Below are positions 1-11,077 of a stretch of 64,000 nt of DNA, one piece after another (positions within the stretch are counted from its first letter, which is position 1; each line of letters begins with the position of its first letter). Below the pieces are notes generated by a model. It saw nothing but the letters and a program-made list of their open reading frames with translations. It had not been told where the DNA came from and ran no database searches. The DNA lies in assembly GCA_930367215.1 (NCBI GenBank), contig OV884059.1, positions 21,662,945 through 21,726,944 on the forward strand. Direction: 5' to 3'. The position numbers and the translations under genes are program-made. This DNA is from Pollenia angustigena (Eukaryota > Arthropoda > Insecta > Diptera > Polleniidae).

Positions 1-262
1 TTAGCCATGTCCGTCTGTCTGTCCGTCTGTTGAAAACACGCTCACTTTCGAACAACTCAAAAGAAATTAACAAACTTGTTCCAAATTGCTTGTAGTTATC
101 CTAAGCAGTTTGGGATTGAAATCCAGCAAAATCGGTTCAGTAGGACCAGAGCTATGAATCAAAATGTGGAATCACCTCCTAAAAAAATTGATAATTTTGT
201 TACAAAATATAACATAAATGCTGGAACAAGGCACGGAATTAGATAAGATTTTGCAAAAATTT
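1..262. repeat. Dispersed fly repeat with CGATGTCCGTCTGTC-type words (fragment)
   Basis: The window opens inside a dispersed repeat: ATGTCCGTCTGTCTGTCCGT, then GAACAACTCAAAAG, GGGATTGAAATCCAGCAAAA and TCGGTTCAGTAGGACCAGAG. The same words recur in reverse complement near 63200-63350. Shorter relatives lie near 1580, 25590 and 30735. There is no open reading frame of note. The class is unknown to me. The left boundary lies outside the window. Confidence 0.6.
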
Positions 263-271
263 GTTTTATTT

Positions 272-862
272 GACTGGAAATCACGCTGTTAAATTTCGCG
301 AAGATCCGTCCATAATTTACCCTAAGCCCCATATAAACACTACTCCCGGAAAACAGTTTAGTACGTCTAAAACCGTAAAAAATAACGCTAGCGTAACAAA
401 ATTTTGTTCGTCACAGTTTTTTAAGACTAGAAATAACACTGTGAAATTTCGTGACGATCGGTCCATAATTTACCTTAGGCCCCATATAAGCCCTACTACC
501 GGAAAACAGTTTAGTACGCCTAAAACCATAAAAAAATAATGCAATAATAACAAATTTTGGCTCGTCACAGTTTTATAGGACTATAAATGATACTGTGAAA
601 TTTCGTGAAGATCGGTACATAATTTACCCTAGGCCCCATAGAAACCCTACTCCCGGAAAACAGTTTAGTACACCTAAAACCATAATTAATAATGCTATCA
701 TCACAGAAATTGGTACGTCACAGTTTTAAAGGACTAGAAATGACGCTGTGAAATTTCGTGATGATCGGTTCATAATTTACCCTAGGCCCCATATAAACCC
801 TACTACCGGAAAACAGTTTAGTCGCCTAAAACCATAATTAATAACAAATCGTCACAGTTTAT
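272..862. repeat. Tandem array, about 3.9 copies of a 153-154-bp unit
   Basis: Unit starts were aligned on GACT[AGT][GT]AAAT at 272, 425, 579 and 732, giving periods of 153, 154 and 153 bp. Each unit carries GTGAAATTTCGTGA, a GATCGGT..CATAATTTACC block, CCCCATATAA and GGAAAACAGTTTAGT. The fourth unit is incomplete and ends near GTCACAGTTTATGG. An apparent 92-codon frame at 261-539 arises only because the unit is read through twice without a stop, so I do not call it a gene. The array follows directly on the dispersed repeat at the window start and probably belongs to it. Confidence 0.85.
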
Positions 863-1040
863 GGTAATAATAACATCATACAGATATTACTCCTTAAACA
901 TTCGAACTGTCGGTGGAGGGTATCAAAGATTCGGCACAGCCGAATATAGCACTCTAACTTGTTAATAATAAAATTTCTAATTACATATCCCAAGTCCTGA
1001 CCAGAACTACAAAATATGGAGTTATTGTTAATTGTTGTTA

Positions 1041-1335
1041 AGGCTAGATTACACTATTATACTTTGTATTAATACATGTCAAAAACTCAAGTAATATCTA
1101 GAATGTGATAGTGTGACTGCAATGTGTTCTGCAAATTTGACATCCCATACGACTGCATCGTTTTTTGAAATTTTTCTAAACAATTATATTTTCAATTGAT
1201 CAGGGTTGCATATTAACAAATGCATGTTCATGTGTGATAGTGTAACTGTAATGTTACATTAGATCTTTTGATAGATTTTTATCCCACAAAGTATTATAGA
1301 ATACGTAAGACTTGTGAGATAGTGTAAACTAGCCT
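1041..1335. mobile_element. MITE with TIR AGGCTAG(A/T)TTACACTAT
   Basis: The left end reads AGGCTAGATTACACTAT and the reverse complement of the right end reads AGGCTAGTTTACACTAT, so the TIR is about 17 bp with one mismatch. Both flanks form TTAA around the ends, so the target duplication is either 4-bp TTAA or a 3-bp TWA-type site. Interior copies of the word TGTGATAGTGT repeat the subterminal motif. There is no coding capacity. It resembles the other AGGC..TACAC elements in this window. Confidence 0.7.
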
Positions 1336-1559
1336 TAAGTACATACTTTGACCATGTTAACATTACGCAATTAACGCCGCAACTTTCACATGCAACTTTT
1401 TGTGTGTTAGCAAGAGGTGTAGGGAAGAAAACGAGGTTTAAAAAGTGAAAGAAATGCTTGAAAAAAATGTAAATGTAAATGTGAAAAGAGTTTCTTAGCA
1501 ACTACTTTAAAAGAACATAGAAAAGAAACTCGGCGTTAATTGCATAGTCTAAATGCGGT

Positions 1560-2330
1560 ACATATTTCACTTTGTGAGTCGATTTAACGATGTCGCAATT
1601 TTGAAGGTAGTTTGATGAAATTTAGCATGTAGGTTTCAATTCATATGGACGAAGCGAACTGAAAATGGTGAGAATCGGTGTTTAATTTCACTCGCCTTAC
1701 TTTCCTTTTCTTTCTTTCCTTTCCGGAATAAACCATCTTATTATGTTGGTATTAAATTAAATTTGGACCAGAATTATTTTATTGTAATCTCAATCATCTA
1801 ACCAAATTGTATTGGAATCGGTCCATATTTGACGATAGCTCCCATACAAATACTACTCCCGAAAATAGCTTTTAATGCCATTACTTCCTTACAAATTTTG
1901 GTATTGACAATAAAATTGGCGACAAAAGCTTTTACGATAGCCACCACGTCAGGACAAAATATTCACCCTTATTGTGTTTGGCGTATTTAAGATACGCCTA
2001 CGACAGTTTGGTAATAGATTAAAGAAAAAAAGTTCACGTTCTCTTTAATCTATTACCAAACAGTCGTAGGCGTTTTTTAAATACGCCAAACACAATAAGG
2101 GTGATTGTGCTAGCAGATCATAATTTAACCATAGGTCCCATATAAGCCCCCTTCCTAACAGAACTTAAGGGCAAACAAAGCATATAGGTGAAAATATCTA
2201 AATAGTATTCGGCACAAAGAACTTTTACATTAATCTTAAATCATAACATAATATTGGTCTAGCGGGTCCATGATTTCCCATGGCTCCCAAATAGGGCACA
2301 GTCTTGAAAATTTGTTTTTGAATACTGTGG
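1560..2330. repeat. Degenerate dispersed repeat, split by a foldback MITE
   Basis: This stretch holds decayed units with the same vocabulary as the array at 272-862: GTCGATTTAACGATGTCGC at the start, then ATCGGTCCATATTTGACGAT, CTCCCATACAAATACTACTCCCG, and after the MITE GATCATAATTTAACCATAGG and CCCATATAAGCCCCC. It looks like a second, older member of the family interrupted at 1964-2103. No gene is seen. Confidence 0.5.
1964..2103. mobile_element. 140-bp foldback MITE, Harbinger-related ends, ATT duplication
   Basis: The element begins CACCCTTATTGTGTTTGGCG and ends with the matching inverted sequence CGCCAAACACAATAAGGGTG. Almost the whole element is a hairpin: the arms continue through TACGCCTACGAC and TTTGGTAATAGATTAAAG to a short centre, TTCACGTTCTC. 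It is flanked by ATT on both sides (1961-1963 and 2104-2106). A second 140-bp copy interrupts the mariner at 62358-62497. The first ten bases, CACCCTTATT, and the word TTTGGCGT also begin the PIF/Harbinger relic at 48980, which suggests that family mobilised it. Confidence 0.9.
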
Positions 2331-2384
2331 TGTTGTGTTTCAAAACCAACTATAATTTCTCAAATGTTTTTGGTGAATAAAGAA

Positions 2385-2465
2385 GTGTGGTACAATTTAT
2401 GCTAATTTGGTACAATTTTGCCATTGATACGGTACAATTTAAGAATTGCCAGATCCCAACAGTGT
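2385..2465. repeat. GGTACAATTT repeat cluster, possible hAT end
   Basis: Three copies of GGTACAATTT lie within about 60 bp, followed by TGCCAGATCCCAAC. The same type of word (TTGGTACAATTG) is subterminal in the hAT elements ending at 37313 and starting at 63887, so this may be the remnant of a related end. No partner end or target duplication was found. Confidence 0.35.
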
Positions 2466-3160
2466 ATTGTACCTACATAAGTTCATACATATGTATGTAC
2501 ATACATATATTCATAGTAAGTATGTATAGGTATGTACATATATTTTTTATTATTTGTTAATTGAACAACATCTAATTGTTTTTTTTTTTCTAGTGTTATT
2601 GTATACATACATATATAAATTACTTTAAAAGTTTGTATTAAAATTTCTGAAAAATTCCGATAGAAAATCGTTTAAAATTAATTTAATAAGTGTATGTATG
2701 TGTATGAGAATGAGAGAGAGTGGTCATTTTTGGTGATGTAAACAAGTTTTATATTTATTGTGTTTGTTTTTTATAATGATTCAAAACAAAAAGAGAAAAG
2801 GTTAAGTTTGCGTAAACAAAGCGCGTGCTTTTTACATTTTAGATTGTGCTTTAGCGGTACTTTTTTACTCTTGTATAGTGCAATCGGTGTTGCCATGGTT
2901 ATAGGTACATATATTTTTATTTAAAAAGTAGGTAGGTATGAAATAAGGAAACTACATACATACATGCATACATATAAAAACAATAAATAAAATGTACCTA
3001 TTTACAACAATTTTTTTATTTTTAAGAGTTACATTCACGTTCTAAAATCATCCATATCAAGTTGTTATTTGATATTATGCGCTAGGTATGTAGGGCATTA
3101 TTAACTTTAAACTAAGTCCTCTTGCTAGATCGCCATAGAGGTAATTTTTAATCTGGACCT
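2466..3160. other. No gene seen; microsatellite-rich AT DNA
   Basis: The stretch contains TACATACATATGTATGT-type microsatellite runs, an AGAGAGAG tract near 2710, and AT-rich sequence with stops in every frame. I see no coding region, TIR or structured RNA. Confidence 0.6.
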
Positions 3161-3161
3161 G

Positions 3162-3857
3162 TGCCCATGTTCTGTAACTCTCGCATCGAGAAACTTTTCG
3201 ATTGAAATGTGTGAAATGAAACAAAAATGCCATATATTGAAACAAACAGCTGTTTTTCTCACTAAACTGTGTTTGTAACTTTTTTGGAGAGTACCTACTA
3301 GGTGTCGCGTAAGGAAATTACTCGCCAATTTACAGAAAAAGTTTGTGTGTAACATTTCTGTGAGAAAATTTTCCGCATTGAACTGTCAAAAAAACTCACG
3401 ACTAAAAATGGGGCGAGAAAAAATTTTAACACTAAAAAACAATTAAAAACGCAAAGAATAAATAATAATAATTAATAAACATTTTGTTCTTGGCAGATTT
3501 TTTCATTGTTTAATTATTTTGATTTTAACATTTTTATAAAAAAAAGCTCGTTTGCAAACGACAAACATTAAAGTCGCACTTAACATTAGTTTGTATAGCC
3601 GACGGTTGCGTTTTCACCGCCGTCGTTGAAAAACTTACAATTTTGGTCGCCGTCAACGATATGTGTTACTGACGTTCTCAACGTCGGCTTCGGGTGCAAT
3701 GTTATGACGTTTATAACGTAAAGACGTTATCTCTTTTGATAGTTTTCGACATGAGTTACAGACACAGTTTTTTCTCACTTTTCGAGAAACGATGGAATAT
3801 TTTGTTTCATATCTTTTCGATGCGAGAAGTTCTCACTTAAGTTACAGAACATGGGTA
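3162..3857. mobile_element. Inverted-repeat element, TIR GT(G/A)CCCATGTTCTGTAACT
   Basis: The left end reads GTGCCCATGTTCTGTAACTC and the right end mirrors it as AAGTTACAGAACATGGGTAC. The arms continue further in: CGCATCGAGAAAC and TTTTCGATTG on the left pair loosely with AAAGATATGAAAC-type sequence and TTTCGATGCGAGAAGTTC on the right. GC-richer words (CGCCGTCG, GACGTTCTCAACGTCGG) occupy the centre near 3600-3720. No target duplication was recognisable and there is no transposase. The superfamily is unknown. Confidence 0.65.
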
Positions 3858-3879
3858 CTGTTCAAGTAGAATTTAAAAA

Positions 3880-5615
3880 TAAAATATGAAAAACAATATA
3901 CCTATGTAGGTACATAGGTAGATAGGTATAAACAGAATTGGTGAAATTGACCATAAGTTGTCTTCACTGAAACAAGAATTTTAAAGTGTAATTGACAAAA
4001 TTATTTTTTTTAAATAAATTTCATAAAATTTTTCGACAATTTGAATTTTTTATGTTTTTAAATATCGTTATCGATATCGTTAAACAGGCAGTTAATCTGC
4101 TTAGTTGTAAAAAATAAAGTAGGTAGGTAGGTAGGTACCTATATAAATAAATTGTATAGTTACCTACCTATTTACATAGGTATTAAAAAATTAAAAATGT
4201 AAAATTAAAGTTTAATTAAAAACAAAAATATATAATCAAATTAGCACACGTCTGCAAGCAATTTATAAAAAAATTAATCCTACAAGGCCGCTAAGCAAAA
4301 AATTAAAAAAAAAATGTTGTTGACTAGTTAAGAAAAGTATCTCACATTTTGTTAATTTTCCACTTTTTGATGTTGTTTGTGCAAAAGTTGTAGTATTAGT
4401 AGTTTGAGTACCAAGTTTAAAGTAACAGTAGTAGTAGTAGTAGTAGAGACAAAAAGCAACAACAATAATAGGTACCCATTTGGCAGATATTTTAAAATGA
4501 CACTTGACTTATTTTTATTTTAACTAAATTGAAAATTTTCTTAAACATTAAAATACACATAGGTACAAATAAAAATTTAAAAAAAAAATACTTATTACCT
4601 ACTTTGCTTTCAGATCCATTTGAATTTTTAATTTTTGTAAAAAAAAATGTATTTTTTTTCTAATAAATCAGGTAGGTATTTTTAAAAAAATTATTTTTAT
4701 ATTTTTTTATTAGTGAATTAAAACCGCATGTTTTTTTTAGCATTTATTTTTTCTTCAACGTACTCCACTTCTGTTTAAATTTTTTAACAATCAATATTTT
4801 CTCCACTTGATTTATAATCATTTGAAAACACGTTTTTTCACAAAATAAAACTTTTTTAAATATGTATGCATATTTAAAGTTCACAAACACAACTTTTTTA
4901 ACTTTTTGATAATCAATTTTAAAAATAAATTAAGTTAATTTTTATTTTATTTGTAAAAATTTTCCTTCAGCAAACAAATAAACAATTTGTAGAACAGAAT
5001 TTAAACAGAAACTTAAACAAAAAAAAAAAAAAAATTCCCCTACTAATAGGTAGTATATTTTTTTGTTAAATAGGAGAGAGTGAATGGTGAAAACGTTGTT
5101 TTTGCAACAACGACGCCTTTTGTAATGATTATCGTCGTTGTTTGGAAAAAAATGTTCAATTTATACTGTGTGTACGGCGTTGGCCGTTTTTTCTTCACTT
5201 TATTTTTGTTTTTTTTTCGACATACATATTTTTCAGTGTTGCCGCTTCTTTGATAATTACCTGAATAGGGTGTAATTTTTTACTGCCGTGGGTAGAGCGT
5301 ATTTAATTACATTTAGGTGGAGATCAGGCGTAATTTAAAGTTCTTTCTTTATTTAAAGTTAGGAAATCCTTATTTTGAGTGTTTTGTGGTATTCGTAAGG
5401 ATGGGTTCACACTATGAAAGTTTTCTATCAGAAAAATATATTGAATTCCGAGGCCAAAGCTTTCGAAAGATGACTTAAGATTTTGTTCCAATATTGTCTT
5501 ATACTGATATCTGTTCATATTACCTTCAACAACCAACTTATCCCACATACACCTTCAATTAAACACAACCACCCAACCCACCTCAGATGCCGCCTGAAAT
5601 GTAATAAATACTAAG
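3880..5615. other. No gene seen; AT-rich with short microsatellites
   Basis: There are GTAG runs at about 4113-4132, an AGT-repeat run near 4427-4446, A-rich tracts such as that near 5020, and an imperfect palindrome of CAACAACGACG with CGTCGTTG near 5115-5145. No frame has protein-like composition and no TIR pair was found. Confidence 0.55.
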
Positions 5616-5619
5616 GAAA

Positions 5620-6275
5620 TAACGATACGCCTTTTTGCCGATACGATACCGATACGAATATTTAATTTGAATTAAAGGTAAACTTGACAAAACTGAAGTA
5701 GAACAATTATTTTATTATACAAAATTATAGTGTAAGAAATTATCAATAAATATTTAAAATTGTTATTAACATGATTTAAAAAACAACGAATTTGATTTGA
5801 TGGTAATGTTAAAAAAAAATAATGTTTTTATAAAAAGGCCCGTGTAAGAGATAATAATTATTCAAAATTTAATTAAAAAACAAAGAAATCAAAGATTTAG
5901 CAGTGAGAGGGCATTGTACTACCATGGTGCAAAGCAAAACGGCTTAAGTAGTAGGGGGGTCCAAACTACGCCTTCAATTCGTTGAAGCGTTTAAGTATCT
6001 GTACAAAAAAGTAGAATCAGTGTAAAATTGTTTTCACAAACTACACAGAAAACGCGTGCAATACGTATAGAACACATTAAGTGGGATTACTTTCCACATT
6101 TGCATGCGTCTTAAAAAAAAAAAAACAAGAAAGCATCAAACGCATAGAACGAGTGGTGTGGAACTCTAGCTAAAGAATTAATTAAAGTATCGAAGTATCG
6201 ACAGTAAAATATTGCCGATATCGATATTTCGGCAAAAATGAAGTATTGTCGATTTATCAGTATCGGTATTCGTTA
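5620..6275. repeat. Possible TIR element with GATACG/TATCG-rich ends
   Basis: The left side reads TAACGATACGCC followed by GCCGATACGATACCGATACG. The right side carries AAGTATCGAAGTATCGAC, GCCGATATCGATATTTCGGC and CAGTATCGGTATTCGTTA. The reverse complement of the right terminus (TAACGAATACCGATAC) approximates the left. Clustered short TATCG-type words at both ends resemble the subterminal repeats of the hAT-like elements at 27202 and 53784. No target duplication is visible, so the limits are approximate. Confidence 0.4.
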
Positions 6276-6312
6276 AGAGATGATGTCATTGAAAATTAAA
6301 AGAAAGAATATA

Positions 6313-6782
6313 CAGTACTTTTCGCTTATAGTCCACTACTCTAGTTGCACAACCTTTGTGGACTATAAGCAAATTTGGACTATAACCGATTTTTTTTATA
6401 AGCCATTTTATGGATAATAAGTGAATCTATTATAATCCACATTTTGGACTATATAAATATTATTTTCTTCAATAAAACCTTTATTTTTAAACAAAATAAA
6501 AGTTTATTTAAACCATAACCAAATATTGATTTAATTAAATAAAATAATAGTTTCGAGAAAGGTAAATAAAAACATGTTGCCTGTTGATTAAAAAATATAA
6601 AAAACAGAGTGGACTATATGCGACCATTTTTGCATAAAGAATTATAAATGCGTGCTAAGAAAATGTGGCTTTTAAACGAAAATGAACTTCAAGCGAAATG
6701 GACCTTAGAACAAATAATTTGTTTTTTGGCTTTAATCCGTTTTTGGCCTTTAAGCGGAATGGACTATAAGCGAAAAGAACTG
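6313..6782. mobile_element. pogo-like MITE, TA target duplication
   Basis: The TIR is CAGTACTTTTCGCTTATAGT on the left and CAGTTCTTTTCGCTTATAGT (reverse complement) on the right, each flanked by TA (6311-6312 and 6783-6784). A CAGT start, TTCGCTTA within the TIR and a TA duplication are typical of pogo/Tigger-type Tc1-mariner elements (family knowledge). GGACTATAAGC-like words recur just inside both ends. The 470-bp element has no coding capacity and is therefore non-autonomous. Confidence 0.85.
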
Positions 6783-6789
6783 TAGTTTC

Positions 6790-7925
6790 CTTTTAAAAGG
6801 AATTACAAGTTTTTGATGGATGTGGTGAGAAAACTGAAAGTGTCTAGAAAACTTATAATAAAGGTCTTTTGACTATAAATGAAAATATCGGTGGAAAGGA
6901 AAAAGGATTCTTCTTGGTAAAAATTATAAATAGGCTGATAAACGATTCTGTAAATGCTTATTCTGTACAAAATTTTTTTACTAACGTTTAATGCATTGAT
7001 AAATTTATTTATAAAAACTAATGAATTGCTTTTTGTTCAAATAAATTATATTTTATTGTGCACTGTTTAATAATAAGCCGGAAATCCCGGGAAATTGAAA
7101 AATAAATCCCGCTTTCCCGGGAAAAAAAAAGTCCGGGAGAAGAAAAACCAGTTTTTTGTTTGTAAAAATTTTTATAAAAAAACGTTAATTCGATATCGAT
7201 GTAATTTCATTTGTATCGGGTAATTTGTCTTCATTTCAAGTGTAAATTTGATGCTGGTAGCACTGATACATTCGTACATGTGAATTGTTAATATGATGAT
7301 ACTTTTGATAGTGTCCCACACAAACAAAAAAATATACAAATGTACATATGAATGTAAAATAAAACAATCCAATGCAAACTTATCTTTGTTGTTCTCTTTA
7401 AATTTTGTTATTGTATTAAAAGATTTTGTTTACTGCAGAGAGTTTTAGTGTGAGAGAAACAGTTTATTTAAATAGGGGACATTTCTAATATAAACTAATG
7501 AGAAAAAAAAACTGTGCTGCCAAATCAATTCAATACTATGAAAATAGTCATGCCAAATCAACAATATCGTGTATGCAACATGGATGAGTTGGAGCGGAAA
7601 ACCAAAAAAATCGAAGTCTTTTATAACAGAAAGCTCCGTTTAAATAATTGGGTAATTCTGACACAAAAATTTAGTTCTATTAAAATGATTGAACATCTCT
7701 TGACAATATAATAATTGCACTAAAGTTTGTAAGGCATAAACCTAAAGTGTCTTGATCCAGCTTTCAAAAGTGGAGATTGAAATCAAATTTGCTTTAATAT
7801 TTAAATTTATTGTCGCCAAATTTCATATCAAAACCAACATTTTTAATGAAGTTATGGCATTAAAAGCTATTTTCAGAGGTGGTAGCTATTGCCAAATATG
7901 TACCAATTACAATAAATTTTGCGCG
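6790..7925. other. No gene seen
   Basis: AT-rich sequence. A small palindromic cluster at 7078-7140 contains AATCCCGGGAAA, TTTCCCGGGAAA and GTCCGGGAG. Such words occur at the ends of some hAT elements, but no partner end was found. Short open frames around 7514-7711 and 7752-7934 lack any family resemblance and have repeat-like composition. Confidence 0.5.
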
Positions 7926-7934
7926 TTGATTTAG

Positions 7935-8205
7935 ATTACAATAAAATGTGTTTGGAGGAAATTTAATCTTAATAGGTACGAACATAATAAGATGGTTTTT
8001 GGGCACAAATATTATATTCTGGAAGGAAGCTTGTATGGGGGATATGTGAAGTTTTAAACCGATTCTCGCCATCTTAAATAAGAACCTATCTACCGAATTT
8101 AATCAAATTACATACCTACATACTATCTCCAAAATTGCTTCACTTTAAGTTTTACAATCACAGCCACCTATGGTCGGTCACCTATTGTGGAGTGGGTATA
8201 AAAGT
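7935..8205. repeat. Degenerate copy of the CTATTGTGGxGTGGGTATAAA dispersed repeat
   Basis: The right end reads CCTATTGTGGAGTGGGTATA, matching CACTATTGTGGTGTGGGTATA at 16434-16454. Upstream text such as GGGCACAAATATTATATTCTGG, TGGGGGATATGTGAAG and TAAGAACCTATCTACC resembles the region around 16000-16070. It is an old partial copy without coding sequence. Confidence 0.5.
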
Positions 8206-8628
8206 TGTTGCTTAAAACTAAAGCTTTTGTTTTACATTAAATTTAATTAAGTCAAAATTGTGAGTAAATCGAATAAATATGCTCAGGAAAAACAGAATAT
8301 AATTATACCTAGGTAGTTAAAATGCATTAAAAACGAGGTAACTAGCCAAACGATTTTTTGCCGTTAATTTAATTTTTTTTGGTAAAAATACTATCTTAGT
8401 ATTGATTAAATATAATCTGGCATCACCATACTAAACTGAAAATGTAGATATTTTTACTTAAGAAATGCACATAAATACAAAAAATATCCACGTTGTTTAG
8501 TGCAAAAAATATAAACACACAAGAAAATGGCATACTAAAATAAAAAGAAATACTTATTTATAAAAAAATAGTAGCTCTCTCTTTCTTTCTTTCTCAATAA
8601 CTCGCATTATACGCTTTAAAAAGAAATG
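8206..8628. other. No gene seen; CT microsatellite
   Basis: AT-rich stretch with a CTCTCTTTCTTTCTTTCTC pyrimidine run at about 8576-8594. No reading frame, TIR or RNA gene is apparent. Confidence 0.5.
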
Positions 8629-8631
8629 TAA

Positions 8632-8900
8632 AGGCCCAACCACAATGTGCTTAAGTTGGCTTAATCAAATGTGCGAATACATGTTTATTATATGAGGCAA
8701 ACCATATTGAACTTAAGGAAACTTTTTGCTAAGTTTAATGAAACTGTCATTTGCTTAAGCAAGGTGCGAATCTAATCGCACATTCCGTACGGAATCAAAT
8801 GTTTTTTTATTTTGTTTTTGTTTTTTTAAATACATTTGAGAGACTTTTTGTTAATTTTTACAGTAGGTTAAGCAAGGCTATGCATATTATGGTTAGGCCT
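8632..8900. mobile_element. MITE family 1, copy 1 (AGGCCCAACCACAAT), TAA duplication
   Basis: The left TIR AGGCCCAACCACAATGTGC matches the reverse complement of the right end, AGGCCTAACCATAATATGC. TAA flanks both sides (8629-8631 and 8901-8903). At 269 bp it matches the 270-bp copy at 29084-29353 almost base for base and a diverged copy at 27573-27848. The interior includes TTCCGTACGGAATC, itself a palindrome. A TWA-type 3-bp duplication points to PIF/Harbinger-type mobilisation (inference). Confidence 0.88.
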
Positions 8901-8903
8901 TAA

Positions 8904-10040
8904 GACTAACTATCTCCTCTCTTTATTTTTATGAAATTAAATTTATTTAAAAAAAAATTAATTCCTCTACTGCAACTGTTTGTTGTTATTACATTTTTGT
9001 TGTCATTTATTGTATTCTTTCTTTTGCATTCTGTTTTGTAAACATTATTTCTTTGTGTTGAGGTATTGTTGTCGTGTTCTTTTTTGTGGTGTGCTTGTTC
9101 TCTTTAGAGAGCTTACATTTTTTTTTGTTTAGTGTGGAGTCTTGGAGCTTTTTATTTTAACACTTAGAAAACTATTAAAAAGGTACACAAAAAAAATGTG
9201 TTATTGAAAATAAAAATAAACAAATTAATAAACAAAAAAATAAATAAAAGAAGAGTATAATAAAGTGTTCTGCTCTTTTAATATATTTATATATATATAA
9301 TATACATTGTATATGTACATATATGTATGTATATGTACCTATGTAGTGAATAGATTTTTTTCGTTTAATTCTATTAACACGCGGAGTTCTTATGCAATTA
9401 ACACCTTTTCTCCTGCGAAGGGCATCGATGGTTAAATTTTTGTGATACTTTTGTCGTTTATAAGTGGTTATTGTAGGTAGGTACATACTAGGTATGTATG
9501 TAATATGTACTCGCTAGTGTAGCAGTAAAATAATTTTTAATTTTAATAAACAGTCACAGATTTGTATTACTATGTACCATCGAATCTTGGAAATCATGGG
9601 GCAAATGGATTTTTATTTTCAAAAATATTCTAAACCCTGATAGGTACCACCTACCTAACTATTTTACAAAACAAATTTTTTTATTAGTTGTCAGCAAAAA
9701 TATAAGCTAAGGTGACTTAAATGTCATGTCAATCTGTCAAAAACCTATAGAAACTTTTAAATTGATCTTTTAATGATTGTTTGTAGGTACCTACCTATAG
9801 TAGAATTAGTCATTATTAAAAACTATTTTTAGTAAATGGTATTCACACAAACTTACATACATATGTAGGCACATATCTATGTAAATATTATACATATTTA
9901 TTTTACGATAACTATAGATGTAAAAAAAATTAAATCTCGTGACTTTGTTTTAATTACAATGTTAAACAAAACCAAATTTCAACAAAAACTACAAAGCACC
10001 GTCAATATTTATTAGGGGTTATAGAACTACATATTCTAAA
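8904..10040. other. No gene seen; AT-rich with microsatellites
   Basis: Contains T-rich tracts, ATATATGTATGTATATGTAC runs near 9315-9335, and GTAGGTAC-type microsatellites. A 103-codon open frame on the minus strand at 9175-9486 is low-complexity (runs of I, Y, F and L from microsatellite DNA), so I do not accept it as a gene. Confidence 0.55.
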
Positions 10041-10045
10041 ATATT

Positions 10046-10155
10046 CACCCTTATTGTGGTTGTCGTATACGACTGTGTTGTTTTTTTGTAATAGATTAAA
10101 GTATCACACAACTTGTGTTCTTAAACTACTACAAAAAACGACACAGTCGTTTATT
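10046..10155. repeat. Truncated relative of the CACCCTTATT foldback MITE
   Basis: ATT followed by CACCCTTATTGTGGTTGTCG repeats the start of the element at 1964. The middle keeps a hairpin logic: ACGACTGTGTTGTTTTTTTG against CAAAAAACGACACAGTCGT, with TAATAGATTAAAG near the centre. The expected right end AATAAGGGTG is missing. It is a diverged, end-deleted member. Confidence 0.55.
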
Positions 10156-10400
10156 TTATTTTAATTTAAAATTATCAAAAACTTTAATAAAATACAATAA
10201 TCACAGCACAAAACGTGGACTTTTTGTAAACATAAACAAAACTTTGACACAAACCTAGTCAAACAATACAAGAGCACAAAATCGTTATCTGGCGTAGTGC
10301 TGCCACCTGTTTATTTCACCATGGTTGGGCCTATACAATTTAAGCCAAGGCATTTTTATAAGATGGCAGTGAAAGCCAATCTGATTTTTATAGTACGCGC

Positions 10401-10624
10401 AGGTGGAACAATATATTGGCAACAATCAAAAGACTTTTGATTTTTATTGCACAACGAAAAAAAAATGAAGTATGTTGGCAACATTTTACAACAACATTGT
10501 AGGTTATGTTCACCTTTTTATTGAATGAATGAAATCGTCGTGCAACTTATTGCATAATATAGGACAAAATGGAAATAATATGGCGAATATCATATACAAT
10601 AATATTGCAAGTGTATGGGGCGCT
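10401..10624. repeat. Left-truncated copy of the AGTGGCTCATACACTTG MITE
   Basis: This matches the interior and right end of the element at 13602-14076: AACAATCAAAAGACTTTTGA, TTTTTATTGAATGAATGAAA, TTATTGCATAATATAGGACA and the end CAAGTGTATGGGGCGCT followed by TAA. It lacks the 171-bp insertion present at 13714-13884, so it preserves the empty site (TTTTTATTGCACAACG at about 10440-10455). The left terminus is not present. Confidence 0.8.
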
Positions 10625-10627
10625 TAA

Positions 10628-11069
10628 GAAATCTGTTTACTTTGTTGTTGTATTTTTACACCAGTATTGCCACTTTGTGGGAAGTTACCCGAATCGGGTG
10701 TGGGTTTAAGTCTAAAAACTAGCCTGGGGGAATTTATGTTTACATACTTATAATAAATTTTCTTTTTATTTTGCAACTTTTTGCAGCATTGCTGACTGTA
10801 TGTCACGAATAACATGAGCAATTTTGGTTTATCAGCATAAACCAGACTTCACGTAGCATCACGGGGAAAACTCGAGACGTGTCACATTGTCACTTGTAGT
10901 TTTCAGAAACAGGGCAAAGGTGTAATTTCATTTAAACGGTAATTTTGAATTTTGCTGGTGGTAACACTGCTTTACACTACACAATTTTGAGAGATAATTT
11001 TTATTTTGTTTTGAGAGCGTTTCCGTTCTAGTCAATCTTCTATGATTCTAGGCATTTGCAAACACTAAC
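10628..11069. other. No gene seen
   Basis: Mixed AT-rich sequence between a MITE copy and an hAT element. A short open frame at 10624-10821 on the minus strand shows no recognisable domain. Confidence 0.5.
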
Positions 11070-11077
11070 AATGCAAT

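Noticed and set aside
261..539. 92-codon open frame
   Set aside because: It is the translation of two tandem 154-bp repeat units; the repeated peptide simply follows the DNA repeat.
9175..9486. 103-codon minus-strand frame
   Set aside because: Low-complexity peptide from microsatellite and T-rich DNA, no motif, no homologous copy.
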